From: JAFGQJ01 sp964588525
GTDB taxonomy: Bacteria > Spirochaetota > Spirochaetia > SZUA-6 > DRHE01
Direction of reading: 5' to 3'
Assembly (NCBI GenBank): GCA_964588525.1
Contig: CAZPQC010000209.1
Location: 1 to 5,618, forward strand
Length of the DNA stretch: 5,618 nt
The notes below the pieces were generated by a model. The model had not been told where the DNA came from and made no database searches. It saw only the letters and a list, made by a program, of their open reading frames with translations. Shown piece by piece: positions 1-5,618 of the stretch (positions are counted from its first letter, which is position 1; every line of letters starts with the position of its first letter). A program made the position numbers and the translations under genes.

Positions 1-1271
1 AAAAATACTCCGTGAAACGGGGACTGCGCAATGAGGACGGCACGGGGGTCCTGGTCGGCCTCACGGAAATCGGAGATGTGCACGGATACATCATCGATGA
101 GGGGCGGATCGTCCCTGTAGACGGTCGGCTCGAGTACCGGGGCATCAATATCAGCGATATAACCAGGGCATTCCAGGCGGAGAAGCGCTACGGCTTCGAG
201 GAAGTCTGCTACCTGCTGCTGTTCGGCACCCTGCCCACCGGGCAGCAGCTCCGGCAGTTCACGACCCTCCTGGGGGAAAACAGGGCGCTTCCCGACGGAT
301 TCACGGAGAACATGATCCTCAAGGCCCCGAGCCGGGAGATCGTGAACAAACTGGCCCGCAGCGTGCTGGTGTGCTACTCCTACGATTCCAACCCCGACGA
401 TCTCAATTTGAAAAACGTCCTGCGCCAGAGCATCGAGCTGATCGCCCGTTTCCCCACGATGGCCGCCTACGGGTACCAGGCCAAGAGCCACTACTTCGAC
501 GGCAAGAGCCTGTTCATCCACCGTCCCCAAAAGGACCTGCGCACGGCCGAGAACCTGCTGCACCTGATCAGGCCGGACAGCAAATTTTCTCAGTTGGAGG
601 CGGAGACCCTGGATCTGGCCCTGGTGCTGCACGCCGAACACGGCGGAGGCAACAACTCCTCCTTCACCACCCACGTGGTCACCTCCACCGGCACCGACAC
701 CTATTCTGCGATAGCCGCGGCCGTCGGCTCCCTTAAAGGACCGCTGCACGGCGGGGCCAACCTCAAGGTGCTGGAGATGATGGAGGATATCAAGGGTGCG
801 GTCAAGGACTGGAACGACGACCAGGAGGTAACCGCCTACCTGGCCAAGATACTGCGCAAGGAAGCCTTCGACGGCAAGGGTCTGATCTACGGGATCGGTC
901 ATGCCGTGTACACGCTCTCAGATCCCCGGGCCGTGCTGCTGAAGGACAAGGCCAAAGAGCTGGCCGGCGCCAAGGGCAAGACGGAGGAGTACGAGCTGTA
1001 CGAACGTATCGCCCGCCTGGCCCCGGAAGTATTCGCCCAGGTGAAAAACTCCACCAAAGTCGTCTCTGCCAATGTCGACTTTTACTCCGGGTTCGTGTAC
1101 GACATGCTCGACATCCCGAGAGAGCTGTACACGCCGATCTTCTGCGTGGCCCGTATCGCAGGCTGGTGCGCCCACAGAATCGAGGAGCTGATCTCCGGGG
1201 GCCGCATCATCCGTCCCGCTTACCGCAACGTGCTGCACAATAAGGAGTACGTGCCCATCGACCAGCGGTAG
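1..1271 (+). CDS. gltA: Citrate synthase (citrate/2-methylcitrate synthase family), 5'-truncated by the window edge
   Basis: Condenses acetyl-CoA with oxaloacetate to give citrate and CoA, the cytoplasmic entry step of the TCA cycle. The catalytic triad is visible. Counting from the GTG at position 12, His246 lies in GPLHGGAN, His297 in GIGHAVY and Asp356 in NVDFYSG, matching pig His274, His320 and Asp375. A further His-rich motif, HAEHGGGNNSSF, starts at residue 207. GHAVY instead of the commoner GHRVY fits the longer citrate synthases of Clostridia and similar anaerobes. The frame is open upstream of the GTG and reads KYSVKRGLRN, which continues family homology. The GTG is therefore probably an internal Val codon, and I estimate that about 30 N-terminal residues are missing. 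The gene ends with TAG and converges on mfd. A 2-methylcitrate synthase is possible, since sequence alone separates the two poorly. The symbol is given by function. No truncation or frameshift is visible inside the gene. Confidence 0.93.
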   Translation, partial: KYSVKRGLRNEDGTGVLVGLTEIGDVHGYIIDEGRIVPVDGRLEYRGINISDITRAFQAEKRYGFEEVCYLLLFGTLPTGQQLRQFTTLLGENRALPDGFTENMILKAPSREIVNKLARSVLVCYSYDSNPDDLNLKNVLRQSIELIARFPTMAAYGYQAKSHYFDGKSLFIHRPQKDLRTAENLLHLIRPDSKFSQLEAETLDLALVLHAEHGGGNNSSFTTHVVTSTGTDTYSAIAAAVGSLKGPLHGGANLKVLEMMEDIKGAVKDWNDDQEVTAYLAKILRKEAFDGKGLIYGIGHAVYTLSDPRAVLLKDKAKELAGAKGKTEEYELYERIARLAPEVFAQVKNSTKVVSANVDFYSGFVYDMLDIPRELYTPIFCVARIAGWCAHRIEELISGGRIIRPAYRNVLHNKEYVPIDQR

Positions 1272-1331
1272 CGGCAGGGGAGCGCTGCTGAGCAACAGAT
1301 GGATAGCCGGTAGCCGGCAGCATTACCGGAG
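1272..1331. terminator. Convergent intergenic gap with GC-rich hairpins, possible bidirectional terminator
   Basis: These 60 bases separate the stop codons of the citrate synthase gene and mfd. They contain an exact tandem repeat of TAGCCGG at 1304-1317. Its parts can fold as GCCGG-TAG-CCGGC (1306-1318), a 5-bp stem with a 3-base loop, or as CCGGTA (1307-1312) paired with TACCGG (1324-1329) across an 11-base loop. Neither strand has a run of T after the stems, so this is not a standard intrinsic terminator. The role is inferred from position and dyad symmetry only. Confidence 0.3.
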
Positions 1332-4300
1332 CTACAGCAGCCGGGACAGGCGGTCGCTGATGAACTCCGATTTCTCCTTCAGGCCGATCTGGCCTGTTTT
1401 GATGATCAGACAATTCGGCTGCCCGGGGTCCAGGGACACGCTTCCTCCGCTCTCTTTGATCAGGGTCATCACCCGGTCGACCGAGATCTGGGACAGTTTG
1501 GAAAACTCCACGATCGCCCGTCCGTTTCTCTCCTTGAGGGAGGAGACGAAAAGCCGGCGGCAGAGGATGCGGATCTCGGCGATGGCGAACAGGCTCTGCA
1601 CATCCTCCGGCGGGGGACCGAAGCGGTCGGCCACCTCCCGCTCCAGCTCCTCCAGCTCTTCATAGCCGGTGACCGAAGCGATTCGCTTGTACATCTCCAT
1701 CTTCTCCATGGCCTCCGGTACATAGGTGTCGGGAATATAGCCCGAATACTGCAGCTCCAGGTACACCTCCGGCGGCTGCTTGTTTTCGGCAACCTCCTCC
1801 ACTTTCAACTCGTCGATCGCCTCATCCAGGAGGCGCAGGTACATATCCAGCCCGACGGCCAGAATATCCCCGTGCTGTTCCCTGCCCAGGAGGTTGCCCG
1901 CACCCCGTATCTCCAGATCCTTCAAGGCGATCTTGAATCCCGATCCCAGCTCGGTGAAATCGCTGATGATCCTGAGGCGCTTCATGGCCAGCTCACTCAC
2001 AACCCGGCCCTTCGGATAGAACAGGTAGGCGTAGGCCGGCATGTCGGAACGACCAACCCGGCCCCGCAGCTGGTACAGCTGGGAGATGCCGAACATGTCA
2101 GCCCGATCTATGATGATCGTGTTGACGTTCGGGATATCCAGACCGTTTTCGATAATGGTCGTGGACAGCAGCAGCTGGACATCCCCGCGGATGAAACGAT
2201 GCATCACCTCCTCCAGCTCCTCCTCCCGCATCTGCCCGTGGGCGGTTGCGATCCGAACTCCGGGGATGAGCCGGGAGAGGAAGCTCTCCACCCGGGGAAT
2301 GGTCTGTACCCGGTTGTGCAGGTAGTACACCTGGCCGCCCCGATCGATCTCCTGGCGAACGGCCCGGCAGAGGACCTCCTCATCGAACTCCTGGATGAAC
2401 GTTTCGATCGGGTAGCGGTTCTGGGGGGGCGTGTTGATGATCGACATGTCCCGGATCTTCATCAGCGCCATATGCAGGGTCCTGGGAATGGGGGTGGCGG
2501 TCAGGGTCAGGCAGTCGACGGCGGTCTTCAGTTCTTTCAGCCGCTCCTTGTCCTTCACCCCGAAGCGCTGCTCCTCATCCACGATCATCAGCCCCAGATT
2601 CTTCGGTTGCACGTCCCGCTGCAGCAGCCGGTGAGTGCCGATCACGATATCCGTGCCTCCGTCGGCCAGGGATGCGAGCACCTGCTTCTGCCGTTTCGGT
2701 TTGACGAAGCGGGAGAGCATCTGGATGGACACGGGGTAGCCGTCGAAGCGCTCCTGGAAGGTTTCGAAGTGCTGCTCGGCCAGAATCGTGGTGGGTGCCA
2801 GCAGGGCGACCTGCTTGCCCCCCATCACCGCCTTGAAGGCCGAGCGCAGGGCCACCTCGGTCTTGCCGTAGCCCACGTCCCCGCAGATCAGCCGGTCCAT
2901 GGGGCGGGAGCTCTCCATATCCGCCTTGACCTCCTCGATCGCCCGGAGTTGATCCTCGGTTTCCTGATAGGGGAAGCGCGCCTCGAACTCGCTCTGCCAA
3001 TCCGTATCCGGCGGAAACACGAACCCTTTGATCGTGCTGCGCGCCGAGTACAGGGATACCAGCCGCCTGGCCATCTCCTCCACCGAACGTCGCACCCGCT
3101 CCTTCTTGCTCTGCCAGCTCTTCCCGCCCAGCTTGTCGAGCTTGGGATGCTTTCCTTCATGGCCGATGTACGCCTGGATCAGGTTGACCTGCTCGATGGG
3201 CAGGAACACCTTCTCTTCCCCGTCGTACTCCAGGCAGATATAGTCCCGTTCATGCCCCGCCGCCTTGATCCGTTCGATCCCGTTGAACAGCCCGATGCCG
3301 TACTGCAGGTGAACCACGAAGTCTCCGGGGCTCAGATCCACGAAGGAGTCGATGGCCCGGCTCTTGGCTTGGGCCACGGAACGTGGGATGCGCCGCTTGC
3401 GGCCGAAGATCTCGTTCTCCTCGACAACCAGGAGCTGCAGCGCCGGCAGGGAAAAACCCCGGGAGATGCCCTGGGGCAGCACCGTGACCTCCAGGTCTGC
3501 GAGCAAGGCTCGCAGACGCTCGGCCTGATGGTCATACTCGGCAAACACGAACACCCGGTAGCGGAGCTCGATCAGGTTCTGAAGCTCTTCCTTCAGAAAG
3601 GCGAGATTGCCGAAGAATGAGCGGGGAGGATCACTGCCCATCCGAATCCTCGTTCCCTCCTGCTTTTTCCCCTTCAGGGAATGCAGGTGAACGCTCCGGC
3701 TGAAGGCGGCCTCCAGGGTGGAGAAATCCAGGAGAATCTGCCGGGGAGGCGGGCTGAGGCCCCGGAGGCCGCCCTCGGCTACTGCCGGCTTCCCGGCAGC
3801 AGCCGGCTGCCGGGCGGAGCGGCTCTTGCGGTACAACTCCAAATACTCCCGGCGCAACACCTCCGAGCCGGAGACCAGGCCCTCGGAATCCACGGAGAGC
3901 AGCAGCGAGTCGGGGCTCAGGTAGTCGAGCAGGGACGAGCGGCTGCCGGAGCAGAGGGGAAACAGATACTCGCTGCCCGGCGTATCGGGGTTCAGCCGCA
4001 GCGATTCCAGCAGCCGCCGTACTTCGGGTTCGGGAAAGCCGGCCGCCTCGAGATTTGCCCGCAGCAGCTCTAGAGCCTTCTCATCGAAGATGACCTCCCG
4101 GGTCGGCGGGATCCGCACTCCTTCCACATCGGTTACGGAGACCTGGGTGAACGGCTCGAAACGCCGGATCCGGGTGATGCGATCGAAATCGAAGATGATC
4201 CTCGTGGCCTCCTCGCGGCCATAGGGAAACACGTCCAGCACTTCACCGCGCAGGGCAAACTCGCCCCGAAGGCTCACCCTGGGGACCCGCAGGTAGCCGA

Positions 4301-4841
4301 GATTGGTGAGGGTCTGTGCCAATTCCAGAGTATCCACGGTGTTCCCGACACCCAGCCGCACCGCCCGGCCCTCGAACTCCTGCGGAGCGGGAAGCGGATT
4401 GAGCAGTCCCCGCAGAGAGGTAACTACCAGGGCTCTTTCTCCGTCTTGTAGCCGGCTGAGGACGTAGGTGCGCAGTCCGTGGACGGCCGGAAGCGGGTGC
4501 CCCTGTCCGTAGGGAAGGGTTCCCCACCAGGGGAAGGAGAGAACCCGGCCGCCGAACAGCTGCAGATCCGCGTGGACCTCCCTGGCCTCCTGGTCGGTGG
4601 GCACGACCAGCAGCGTGGAACCGCTGATCTCCTCGTGCAGCCTCGAAGCCAGATAGGCGAGGAAACCGCCCTGCACGCCCTCTACGTCGATAGGGAAGCG
4701 CGCCTCCCCGAGGCGGCGACGCAGCTCGCGGAACGGTTCGTGGGATTCGAGGCGTTTCGAAAGGGTGGTTGTTAGCTCTGCTAACTCTGCTAGCTCTGCT
4801 AGCTCTGTCAACTCGTCGATACTCAAAGCTGCACCTATCAC
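1332..4841 (-). CDS. mfd: Transcription-repair coupling factor Mfd (TRCF)
   Basis: ATP-dependent DNA translocase that removes RNA polymerase stalled at template-strand lesions and recruits UvrA to start nucleotide excision repair. At 1169 residues it is full length (E. coli Mfd is 1148). Domains in order: UvrB-like module, about 40-330, with RGEFALRGEVLDVFPYG at 192-208 in the UvrA-binding region and no Walker A in the degenerate ATPase fold; a Pro/Ala linker, about 340-368; domain 3; the RNA polymerase interaction domain, about 501-560, with PGDFVVHLQYGIG; then two helicase lobes with Walker A GDVGYGKTE (654-662), Walker B DEEQ (755-758), TATPIPRT (781-788) and motif VI QLYQLRGRVGRSD (921-933). 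The TRG translocation motif follows at about 962-992, including GAGNLLGREQHG, and the C-terminal regulatory domain is about 1022-1169. All ATPase residues look intact. The start is uncertain: GTG at 4841 has no clear ribosome site. It is divergent from the exported-protein gene. Confidence 0.97.
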   Translation of the reverse strand: MIGAALSIDELTELAELAELAELTTTLSKRLESHEPFRELRRRLGEARFPIDVEGVQGGFLAYLASRLHEEISGSTLLVVPTDQEAREVHADLQLFGGRVLSFPWWGTLPYGQGHPLPAVHGLRTYVLSRLQDGERALVVTSLRGLLNPLPAPQEFEGRAVRLGVGNTVDTLELAQTLTNLGYLRVPRVSLRGEFALRGEVLDVFPYGREEATRIIFDFDRITRIRRFEPFTQVSVTDVEGVRIPPTREVIFDEKALELLRANLEAAGFPEPEVRRLLESLRLNPDTPGSEYLFPLCSGSRSSLLDYLSPDSLLLSVDSEGLVSGSEVLRREYLELYRKSRSARQPAAAGKPAVAEGGLRGLSPPPRQILLDFSTLEAAFSRSVHLHSLKGKKQEGTRIRMGSDPPRSFFGNLAFLKEELQNLIELRYRVFVFAEYDHQAERLRALLADLEVTVLPQGISRGFSLPALQLLVVEENEIFGRKRRIPRSVAQAKSRAIDSFVDLSPGDFVVHLQYGIGLFNGIERIKAAGHERDYICLEYDGEEKVFLPIEQVNLIQAYIGHEGKHPKLDKLGGKSWQSKKERVRRSVEEMARRLVSLYSARSTIKGFVFPPDTDWQSEFEARFPYQETEDQLRAIEEVKADMESSRPMDRLICGDVGYGKTEVALRSAFKAVMGGKQVALLAPTTILAEQHFETFQERFDGYPVSIQMLSRFVKPKRQKQVLASLADGGTDIVIGTHRLLQRDVQPKNLGLMIVDEEQRFGVKDKERLKELKTAVDCLTLTATPIPRTLHMALMKIRDMSIINTPPQNRYPIETFIQEFDEEVLCRAVRQEIDRGGQVYYLHNRVQTIPRVESFLSRLIPGVRIATAHGQMREEELEEVMHRFIRGDVQLLLSTTIIENGLDIPNVNTIIIDRADMFGISQLYQLRGRVGRSDMPAYAYLFYPKGRVVSELAMKRLRIISDFTELGSGFKIALKDLEIRGAGNLLGREQHGDILAVGLDMYLRLLDEAIDELKVEEVAENKQPPEVYLELQYSGYIPDTYVPEAMEKMEMYKRIASVTGYEELEELEREVADRFGPPPEDVQSLFAIAEIRILCRRLFVSSLKERNGRAIVEFSKLSQISVDRVMTLIKESGGSVSLDPGQPNCLIIKTGQIGLKEKSEFISDRLSRLL
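3782..3814. repeat. Cluster of inverted repeats inside mfd, coding for the Pro/Ala linker
   Basis: CCCGGCAGC at 3792-3800 and GCTGCCGGG at 3806-3814 form a perfect 9-bp inverted repeat around a 5-base loop. The left arm also pairs with CTGCCGG at 3782-3788, giving a 7-bp stem with a 3-base spacer between 3788 and CCGGCAG, if the arm is taken as 3793-3799 the spacer is 4 bases. A 12-bp palindrome, GCAGCCGGCTGC, spans 3799-3810. The DNA codes for about residues 343-354 of Mfd, a low-complexity Arg/Pro/Ala/Lys stretch between the UvrB-like module and domain 3, where a flexible loop is tolerated. It may be a small insertion or simply GC-rich low-complexity coding DNA. Confidence 0.55.
4773..4817. 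repeat. 9-base tandem repeat at the 5' end of mfd, coding for Glu-Leu-Ala units
   Basis: On the plus strand the unit TAGCTCTGC occurs at 4773-4781, as TAACTCTGC at 4782-4790, again exactly at 4791-4799 and as TAGCTCTGT at 4800-4808. A decayed fifth unit, CAACTCGTC, follows at 4809-4817. Read in mfd it gives ELTELAELAELAEL, about residues 10-23. Because the unit is three codons long, gain or loss of copies would lengthen or shorten the protein without shifting the frame. The segment lies before the conserved UvrB-like module, so it is probably a tolerated N-terminal extension. Confidence 0.85.
4824..4836 (-). promoter_or_regulatory. Candidate ribosome binding site and alternative TTG start for mfd
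   Basis: On the minus strand AGGTG (4836-4832) lies five bases before an in-frame TTG (4826-4824), five codons downstream of the GTG at 4841. The bases just before that GTG are AT- and GC-mixed with no Shine-Dalgarno-like run. Starting at the TTG would give an 1164-residue Mfd beginning MSIDELTELAE. The motif is short, so this remains a suggestion. Confidence 0.4.
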
Positions 4842-4851
4842 GCGCGTTTTT

Positions 4852-4893
4852 ACGCCAATCGCGCCAATTGTCGGTTGCGAATCACGCCAATCG
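4852..4893. repeat. Three direct copies of CGCCAAT in the divergent promoter region
   Basis: CGCCAAT occurs at 4853-4859, 4862-4868 and 4885-4891. The outer two are part of an identical 10-mer, ACGCCAATCG, at 4852-4861 and 4884-4893, offset by 32 bases or about three helical turns. The first two are offset by 9 bases. Such spacing suits a protein binding several sites on one DNA face, but no regulator can be named and chance is not excluded. Confidence 0.45.
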
Positions 4894-4935
4894 TAATAAA
4901 TATATCATAGTATTTACCGAAGATAATAAGGGAAC

Positions 4936-4941
4936 GAGGAG
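4936..4941 (+). promoter_or_regulatory. Ribosome binding site deciding the GTG start of the exported-protein gene
   Basis: GAGGAG lies eight bases before the GTG at 4950-4952, a strong Shine-Dalgarno match at normal spacing. It supports a start that would be doubtful from the codon alone. The protein beginning there has a textbook signal peptide, which agrees with this choice. Confidence 0.8.
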
Positions 4942-4949
4942 CTTTACCA

Positions 4950-5618
4950 GTGTTACCACTAAAACGGTTCGTATTCGTCCTTCTGCTCGCATTTATTGCC
5001 CAGATCTGCTCTGCCGACGCAGAGGAGGTGACCTTTCAGATTCGATTCTACGAGAAACGAATCTACTATTTGAACGACCGGGAGCATCCCGTTTCCCTGG
5101 AAGCGACCCTGACGAACGACTCCGCTCAGACCTTCCGCTTCAAAATGGCCGAAAATCGAATGTTCAACTTCGACTTCGAGGTGACCACGCCGACCAATAT
5201 CCTCCTGGACCACGCTCAAGCCTTCAGCCGCGCCCGCACTTCGAACCAACCCGTTTTGTACAGGGAGATCAGTTTGGAGCCCGGAGATACCTTCGGCGTC
5301 GTCATTTCCCTGAATGAATTCATCGAGATCCCCAAAGCCGGCCTGTACACGGTCCAGGGGATGTTCTACCCGGAGCTGTATCTGCAGGGTCCGGTGACCG
5401 GGGAGCCGGCCGGTGTGGTGGGGCCGCTGCGCTCCAATATGCTAACCTTGAGCATCCGCCCGGAGATCCTCTTCGAGGAAGAGCGGGCCATGATCGAGGC
5501 GGAAACGGGCAAACTCATCCAACGGCAGCCGCTGCCGCCCGATGAGGTGGTGGATTACATGCTCAACGCCCGCCAGAGGAGCCAATGGGAGAAGTTTTTC
5601 CTCTACCTCGATCTGGAG
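4950..5618 (+). CDS. Exported beta-rich protein of unknown function, 3'-truncated by the window edge
   Basis: I do not recognise a named gene. The frame is open for 223 codons from GTG to the right edge with no stop. Residues 1-24 form a signal peptide: Lys5-Arg6, a hydrophobic core at 7-19, then Ala22-Asp23-Ala24 as the likely signal peptidase I site, so the product is periplasmic, surface-exposed or secreted. Cys20 lacks a proper lipobox (Ile at -1). Residues 25-170 alternate hydrophobic and polar residues like a beta-sandwich. The pattern of LTNDSAQTFRF (54-64), then SLEPGDTF (108-115) and GLYTVQGMFYPEL (131-143), recalls BsuPI-type or immunoglobulin-like domains, where an Asn-rich turn and Pro-Gly loop join strands. 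Residues 172-223 look helical and charged, ending in WEKFFLYLDLE, possibly the start of a second domain. It resembles exported proteins I associate with spirochaetes. It is divergent from mfd, and nothing links their functions. Confidence 0.85.
   Translation, partial: MLPLKRFVFVLLLAFIAQICSADAEEVTFQIRFYEKRIYYLNDREHPVSLEATLTNDSAQTFRFKMAENRMFNFDFEVTTPTNILLDHAQAFSRARTSNQPVLYREISLEPGDTFGVVISLNEFIEIPKAGLYTVQGMFYPELYLQGPVTGEPAGVVGPLRSNMLTLSIRPEILFEEERAMIEAETGKLIQRQPLPPDEVVDYMLNARQRSQWEKFFLYLDLE

Larger units (their letters stand above)
4842..4949. promoter_or_regulatory. Divergent promoter region between mfd and the exported-protein gene
   Basis: These 108 bases separate two genes transcribed away from each other, so both promoters should be here unless they lie inside coding DNA. 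The core at about 4891-4930 is AT-rich in an otherwise GC-rich window. Minus-strand TATGAT (4909-4904) and plus-strand TATCAT (4903-4908) each match five of six bases of the -10 consensus and overlap. I found no good -35 hexamer at 16-18 bases from either, so exact promoters cannot be called. The mfd-proximal half holds the CGCCAAT repeats. Confidence 0.45.

Noticed and set aside
12..14. GTG as the true start of the citrate synthase
   Set aside because: The frame stays open to the left edge and the upstream codons KYS continue the family pattern KY-x-VKRGLRN, so the start is outside the window.
918..1295. Minus-strand frame of 125 codons opposite the citrate synthase 3' end
   Set aside because: It is a shadow of a strongly conserved gene, with no ribosome site or domain seen.
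1872..3620. Long open frame of 582 codons on the plus strand, antisense to mfd
   Set aside because: It lies wholly opposite the clearly conserved Mfd frame. Its translation is low-complexity, rich in His, Gln, Asp and Leu, with no recognisable domain, as expected for the mirror of a GC-rich gene.
4444..4456. Further copy of the TAGCCGG motif inside mfd, near 4450
   Set aside because: It codes for ordinary Ser-Arg-Leu residues in a conserved part of Mfd, so codon use explains it and it does not support a dispersed element.
5007..5009. Cys20 of the exported protein as a lipoprotein attachment site
   Set aside because: The residues before it are Ala-Gln-Ile, which do not make a lipobox even under relaxed spirochaete rules, and a better signal peptidase I site, Ala-Asp-Ala, follows directly.
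4769..5317. Plus-strand frame of 182 codons across the divergent region
   Set aside because: It begins in the mfd repeat, overlaps mfd's 5' end and is out of frame with the gene from 4950, which has a ribosome site, a signal peptide and a longer open frame.

Overview
The window is GC-rich, carries three protein genes and looks like ordinary bacterial chromosome. I see no RNA gene, insertion sequence, CRISPR array, prophage or plasmid function. The organism is probably a bacterium outside the Proteobacteria. The citrate synthase is the longer form I associate with Clostridia, spirochaetes and related anaerobes, and the unknown secreted protein at the right edge reminds me of exported proteins from GC-rich spirochaetes. 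The spirochaete idea is an inference from memory, not something the sequence proves.

Layout: (1) Positions 1-1271, plus strand: a citrate synthase with all three catalytic residues, missing its N-terminus because the reading frame is open through the left edge. (2) Positions 1272-1331: a 60-base gap between convergent genes, holding small GC-rich hairpins that may help end transcription. (3) Positions 1332-4841, minus strand: a complete mfd gene for the transcription-repair coupling factor, with every expected domain. Two oddities in it are a 9-base tandem repeat coding for Glu-Leu-Ala just after the start, and a cluster of inverted repeats coding for a Pro/Ala linker between domains. (4) Positions 4842-4949: a 108-base divergent intergenic region with an AT-rich core and three copies of CGCCAAT; promoters for both flanking genes should lie here. 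(5) Positions 4950-5618, plus strand: a gene for an exported beta-rich protein of unknown function, with a good ribosome binding site, a GTG start and a signal peptide. It runs off the right edge.

The three genes do not form a pathway. Citrate synthase is central carbon metabolism, Mfd is DNA repair, and the third product works outside the cytoplasm. Only mfd and the exported-protein gene share regulatory DNA, being transcribed away from each other. I found no convincing new multi-gene system. The points most worth following up are the unknown exported protein, the repeated motif in the divergent promoter region, and the repeats inside mfd.
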